DNA from: Planctomycetaceae bacterium
GTDB taxonomy: Bacteria; Planctomycetota; Planctomycetia; Pirellulales; Pirellulaceae
NCBI GenBank assembly: GCA_018658605.1
Contig: JABHUV010000280.1
Coordinates: 1-8,915 of the forward strand
Direction of reading: 5' to 3'
DNA length: 8,915 nucleotides
Made by a program: the position numbers and the translations under genes. A model generated the notes under the pieces. That model made no database searches, was not told where the DNA came from, and saw nothing but the letters and a program-made list of their open reading frames with translations. This document shows, piece after piece, positions 6,090 through 8,915 of this stretch. Positions within the stretch are counted from its first letter, which is position 1. Each line of letters begins with the position of its first letter.

Positions 6090-7292
6090 GTGAGCGCACG
6101 GGACGAAGTAATTATTGCGGGCGGTGGGATTGTCGGAATGGCAACCGCCTATCAAATCACGCAGCAATATCCCCACACGAAAATTACCGTTCTCGAAAAA
6201 GAGTCTGAGGTTGGACAGCATCAAACTGGCCGTAATTCTGGAGTTATCCATTCCGGGATTTATTACACTCCTGGTTCACTGCGTGCAACCAATTGTCAAC
6301 AAGGTCGAAGGATGATGGAATCGTTTTGCCAAGAACAAGAGATACCGTTTGATATCTGCGGCAAAGTCATTGTTGCCGTAGACGAAATTGAACAACAACG
6401 CTTGCAAGCGATTTATGAACGAGGGCAAGCCAATATAGTAAAGTGCAAATTATTAGACAGAGATCAACTCTCTGAAATAGAACCTCACACGGCAGGTATC
6501 GCAGCCATTCACGTTCCCGACGCTGGCATTGTTAACTTCCGATCAGTTTGCCAGCGTCTAGCGGAAATCGTTTGCGAACGAGGAGGCAGAATTGTCACTT
6601 CATCCAAAGTGCTTAACATCCGACAAAACACATCGAGCGTCAACGTTGACACCTCTAAGGGGGATTTTACTGGAGCGTATTTAATAAACTGCACTGGCAT
6701 ATACTGTGATCGAATTGCTCAAAAAACGGGGCACCGTTCACCAGCAAAAAATGTTCCCTTTCGCGGTGAATTCTATGAGATAAAACCCTCGGCACATCAC
6801 TTATGCAATCACCTAATCTACCCCGTACCGAATCCTGAATTTCCATTTTTGGGTGTGCATTTCACACGTATGATCGACGGACGACTAGAATGCGGTCCCA
6901 ACGCCGTCTTAGCATTCGCTCGGGAAGGTTATCGCAAATACGACATTAACGTTCGCGACCTGTTGGAAACTTGTGCCTATCCAGGATTTCTACGACTGGC
7001 CGCAAAACACTGGCGCATGGGGCTGCAAGAAATGTGGCGTTCGTTCAGCAAACGAGCGTTTGTTAAAGCACTTCAACGACTCGTCCCAGCTATCACCACT
7101 GACGACTTGATACGAGGCCGTTCTGGCGTGCGTGCGCAAGCCCTAGCCCCTAATGGCACCCTCGTGGACGATTTTATCATTCTAGATTCAGACCGCATTA
7201 TCAACGTCTGTAACGCGCCCAGCCCAGCGGCTACTAGCTCTCTAAAAATTGGCGAGACAATTGTCAGTCGCTTAGGTCAGCAGTTTGGGTAA
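6090..7292 (+). CDS. lhgO: L-2-hydroxyglutarate dehydrogenase LhgO (FAD-dependent)
   Basis: DAO-fold flavoenzyme that oxidises L-2-hydroxyglutarate to 2-oxoglutarate; the E. coli enzyme (YgaF) is membrane-associated and feeds the quinone pool. From the GTG at 6090 it has 400 residues. The N-terminal Rossmann motif is VIIAGGGIVGMATA (7-20). Family-specific blocks follow closely the E. coli LhgO sequence as I recall it: QTGRNSGVIHSGIYYTPGSL (45-64), CGKVIVA (90-96), PFRGEFYEI (223-231), NHLIYPVPNPEFPFLGVHFT (starting at 240), RMIDG (260-264), GPNAVLAFAREGYRK (269-283), GVRAQA (346-351) and CNAPSPAATSS (374-384). This order separates it from glycerol-3-phosphate dehydrogenase and glycine oxidase. 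It is transcribed divergently from the protease and appears monocistronic, converging on the next gene after 81 bp. In E. coli the gene lies with csiD and gabDTP; no such partners are seen here. Confidence 0.94.
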   Translation: MSARDEVIIAGGGIVGMATAYQITQQYPHTKITVLEKESEVGQHQTGRNSGVIHSGIYYTPGSLRATNCQQGRRMMESFCQEQEIPFDICGKVIVAVDEIEQQRLQAIYERGQANIVKCKLLDRDQLSEIEPHTAGIAAIHVPDAGIVNFRSVCQRLAEIVCERGGRIVTSSKVLNIRQNTSSVNVDTSKGDFTGAYLINCTGIYCDRIAQKTGHRSPAKNVPFRGEFYEIKPSAHHLCNHLIYPVPNPEFPFLGVHFTRMIDGRLECGPNAVLAFAREGYRKYDINVRDLLETCAYPGFLRLAAKHWRMGLQEMWRSFSKRAFVKALQRLVPAITTDDLIRGRSGVRAQALAPNGTLVDDFIILDSDRIINVCNAPSPAATSSLKIGETIVSRLGQQFG

Positions 7293-7373
7293 CGAATTAG
7301 TCCGATGCAATAAGAATTAGCACCACCGGCAAACACAATGCCTAAAGAATCAGCGGGAAACACTGTTCATTAA

Positions 7374-8915
7374 TTACCGATTTCCACCTTCTCCCTGAGC
7401 GTTGTTATCATTCCCTCGTTCATCATCAAACCCTTGAGCTGATCCCGTAGCGAAATTAAACGTACGAACATCGCCAACACCTGTTGCTATTGGAGTTGGT
7501 GGAATCGAAATTCGGACATAACGGCGGTCAGGAGATACGATCGGTGCCATGGCCGTCAGACTTGCACCTGAAGGTAAAACGGTGATTTCTGGTCGGTAGC
7601 CAACACCACCCCGGCCCGGCACAAAAAATCGTCCGTCGCGGGCGGCCATTTTACGAGCGATCGCAAAATCGCGAGCAGCATCTGAATCAGTTAGGCTGTT
7701 AAGTCGTTGAGCCACGATTTGCCGACCCGCGATCGCTTGGTGTTTCTGCATATTCTCTAGTTGATGCGCACCAATTGGTTCGATTCGTCGACCATGTAAC
7801 ACGTCAAAGATCACAACCGCGTCTTTGTTGTCCAATTGAATCTGCTCATGGATATGTGGACGGTCTGGATTGTCGGTATAGATATCAACAGTTACTTTAC
7901 CGGCCGTAACATTTCCCCAAACGCGACGGATTAAAAGACGATACTCACCTTTAAACGCCCGTGGGCAAACATAACTCTCGCTATAGCCATTAACAGGCTG
8001 ATTGCCAGCCATCGCAAATGTGTCGCCAAGCATTACTCCGCCAGATGTCGTGCGATCATTTTGGATTGAGCAGACAGTTCCTGCTGGTTCTTGAACCTGC
8101 AGGTCAATGTCGGCATTTCCCGTCCAAGTCACGACAATACGACAGTCGCGCTCAGTTTGTTCGCCGATGCTTTGCGCAAACTCTTTAGCTACTTGTTCCT
8201 GACCCGCTTGTTTTAATTGCATGACCAATGCTTGGGCGGTATGCCGAGCATCCAGTTCAATGTGTTTTTGCTCGTTGGTCCAAGCTTGAGCTAGGATGCC
8301 AGCGGTTGCCCATTTCAAACCTTCAAGGTCACCGAGGCGTTTTGCTATTGCGAGTCCTCGCACGTAAGGTTCAGGGCGATAAGGATTCACTTCTGAGACA
8401 TCTTGCAAGATACTCAACGCACGCTTATGCAAACCAACTTCGGACATGTAAATCCCTACGGCTAACAATGATTCTGGATTGTTACTGTAGTCAATTGCTG
8501 ACATCAACGCTCGTTCAACTTCTCGAAGAGGAGCATGGTTGGCTTGCATCGCCAACCCCAATCCTTCAAACATCCAAAATTGAGATTGCTCATTTCGCAT
8601 CGCTGCTAACATAATCGCAATCGACTCATCAACTAAGCGTTTGGCTTTATCGGATTTTTCGGCGGTTTCTTTACCACCTTGAGCGTGTAATCGCTGGGCT
8701 TGAATCATTTTTAGTTGAACCGTAAAACGAATCTGACGAGTGTGTTGAGCAGCCGCCTCATCACTTAGATCTGCTGTGGACTTGAAATAACGATTCCAAG
8801 CGGCGTCCAGTGATTCACCATCTTTGGGTTGGTGATCAATAACAGTCAATTGTTGTTCAATCGCTTTCGGAATATCCGTTTCGGCATTATCAACTTTAGC
8901 TGGTGCTGGTTCGAC
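7374..8915 (-). CDS. Hypothetical protein: helical repeats, DUF2135/YfaP-like beta domain and 'SPDRRYVRI' C-terminal segment (5' end outside window)
   Basis: The frame is open to the right edge, so the start lies outside; 513 residues are visible, numbered here from the edge. Residues 1-40 are a Pro/Ala/Glu-rich charged linker. Residues 60-250 are helical with TPR-like spacing (for example ALSILQDVSEVNPYRPEPYV, starting at 166). Residues 257-349 look like a DUF2135/YfaP-type beta domain: VVTWTGNADIDLQVQEPAG (261-279), a GEYRLLIRRVWGN turn (323-335), then alternating strands. A helical segment (380-425) leads to GVGYRPEITVLPSGASLTAM (starting at 437) and PDRRYVRISIPP (462-473), a segment I associate with planctomycete secretin-like or hypothetical proteins. 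The tail is Gly/Asn/Asp-rich. An exported or surface role is plausible because proteins with this beta domain are usually secreted, but any signal peptide or VIT/vWA domain would be in the missing part. No catalytic motif is recognised. Function is unknown. Confidence 0.75.
   Translation of the reverse strand, partial: VEPAPAKVDNAETDIPKAIEQQLTVIDHQPKDGESLDAAWNRYFKSTADLSDEAAAQHTRQIRFTVQLKMIQAQRLHAQGGKETAEKSDKAKRLVDESIAIMLAAMRNEQSQFWMFEGLGLAMQANHAPLREVERALMSAIDYSNNPESLLAVGIYMSEVGLHKRALSILQDVSEVNPYRPEPYVRGLAIAKRLGDLEGLKWATAGILAQAWTNEQKHIELDARHTAQALVMQLKQAGQEQVAKEFAQSIGEQTERDCRIVVTWTGNADIDLQVQEPAGTVCSIQNDRTTSGGVMLGDTFAMAGNQPVNGYSESYVCPRAFKGEYRLLIRRVWGNVTAGKVTVDIYTDNPDRPHIHEQIQLDNKDAVVIFDVLHGRRIEPIGAHQLENMQKHQAIAGRQIVAQRLNSLTDSDAARDFAIARKMAARDGRFFVPGRGGVGYRPEITVLPSGASLTAMAPIVSPDRRYVRISIPPTPIATGVGDVRTFNFATGSAQGFDDERGNDNNAQGEGGNR

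Noticed and set aside
7293..7373. Bidirectional terminator between lhgO and the right-edge gene
   Set aside because: These 81 bp separate convergent genes, so a terminator was expected, but I found no GC-rich stem followed by a T-tract on either strand; GGAAA/TTTCC arms around 7360-7385 are too short and too far apart.
8228..8614. 128-codon open frame on the plus strand
   Set aside because: Antisense to the helical-repeat part of the right-edge gene, which reads as a sensible protein over more than 500 codons.

Overview
The window looks like chromosomal DNA from a Gram-negative-type bacterium, most plausibly a planctomycete of the Pirellulales. The main support is the partial gene at the right edge, which combines helical-repeat, DUF2135/YfaP-like and C-terminal 'SPDRRYVRI' segments in a way I associate with planctomycete hypothetical proteins. 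This assignment is an inference from remembered family features, not from a search. The DNA has balanced to slightly AT-rich composition, is densely coding, and shows no tRNA, rRNA, CRISPR array, insertion sequence or phage gene.

Layout. Positions 1-3134 (minus strand) hold a glycolate oxidase operon in the order glcD, glcE, glcF; glcF runs off the left edge. Upstream of it on the same strand are tsaD (3248-4282), for tRNA t6A modification, and an exported S41 C-terminal processing protease (4356-5939). A 150-bp divergent intergenic region (5940-6089) separates the protease from lhgO (6090-7292, plus strand), an L-2-hydroxyglutarate dehydrogenase. After an 81-bp convergent gap comes a large minus-strand gene (7374-8915) of unknown function whose 5' end lies outside the window.

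How the genes relate. GlcD, GlcE and GlcF should form one membrane-associated flavin/iron-sulfur enzyme that oxidises glycolate (possibly also D-lactate) to the 2-oxo acid and passes electrons towards the quinone pool. LhgO does the analogous job for L-2-hydroxyglutarate, giving 2-oxoglutarate. The region therefore holds two separate 2-hydroxyacid oxidising systems. The protease and TsaD are housekeeping functions, with no visible biochemical link to the oxidases beyond shared orientation with glcDEF.

The more unusual signals are a pair of abutting RNA hairpins filling the protease-tsaD spacer, a perfect TATAAT for the protease inside the leader of the opposing lhgO gene, an Arg/Gly-rich tail on the protease, and the unclassified multidomain gene at the right edge. 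I found no convincing sign of a novel defence or mobile system.
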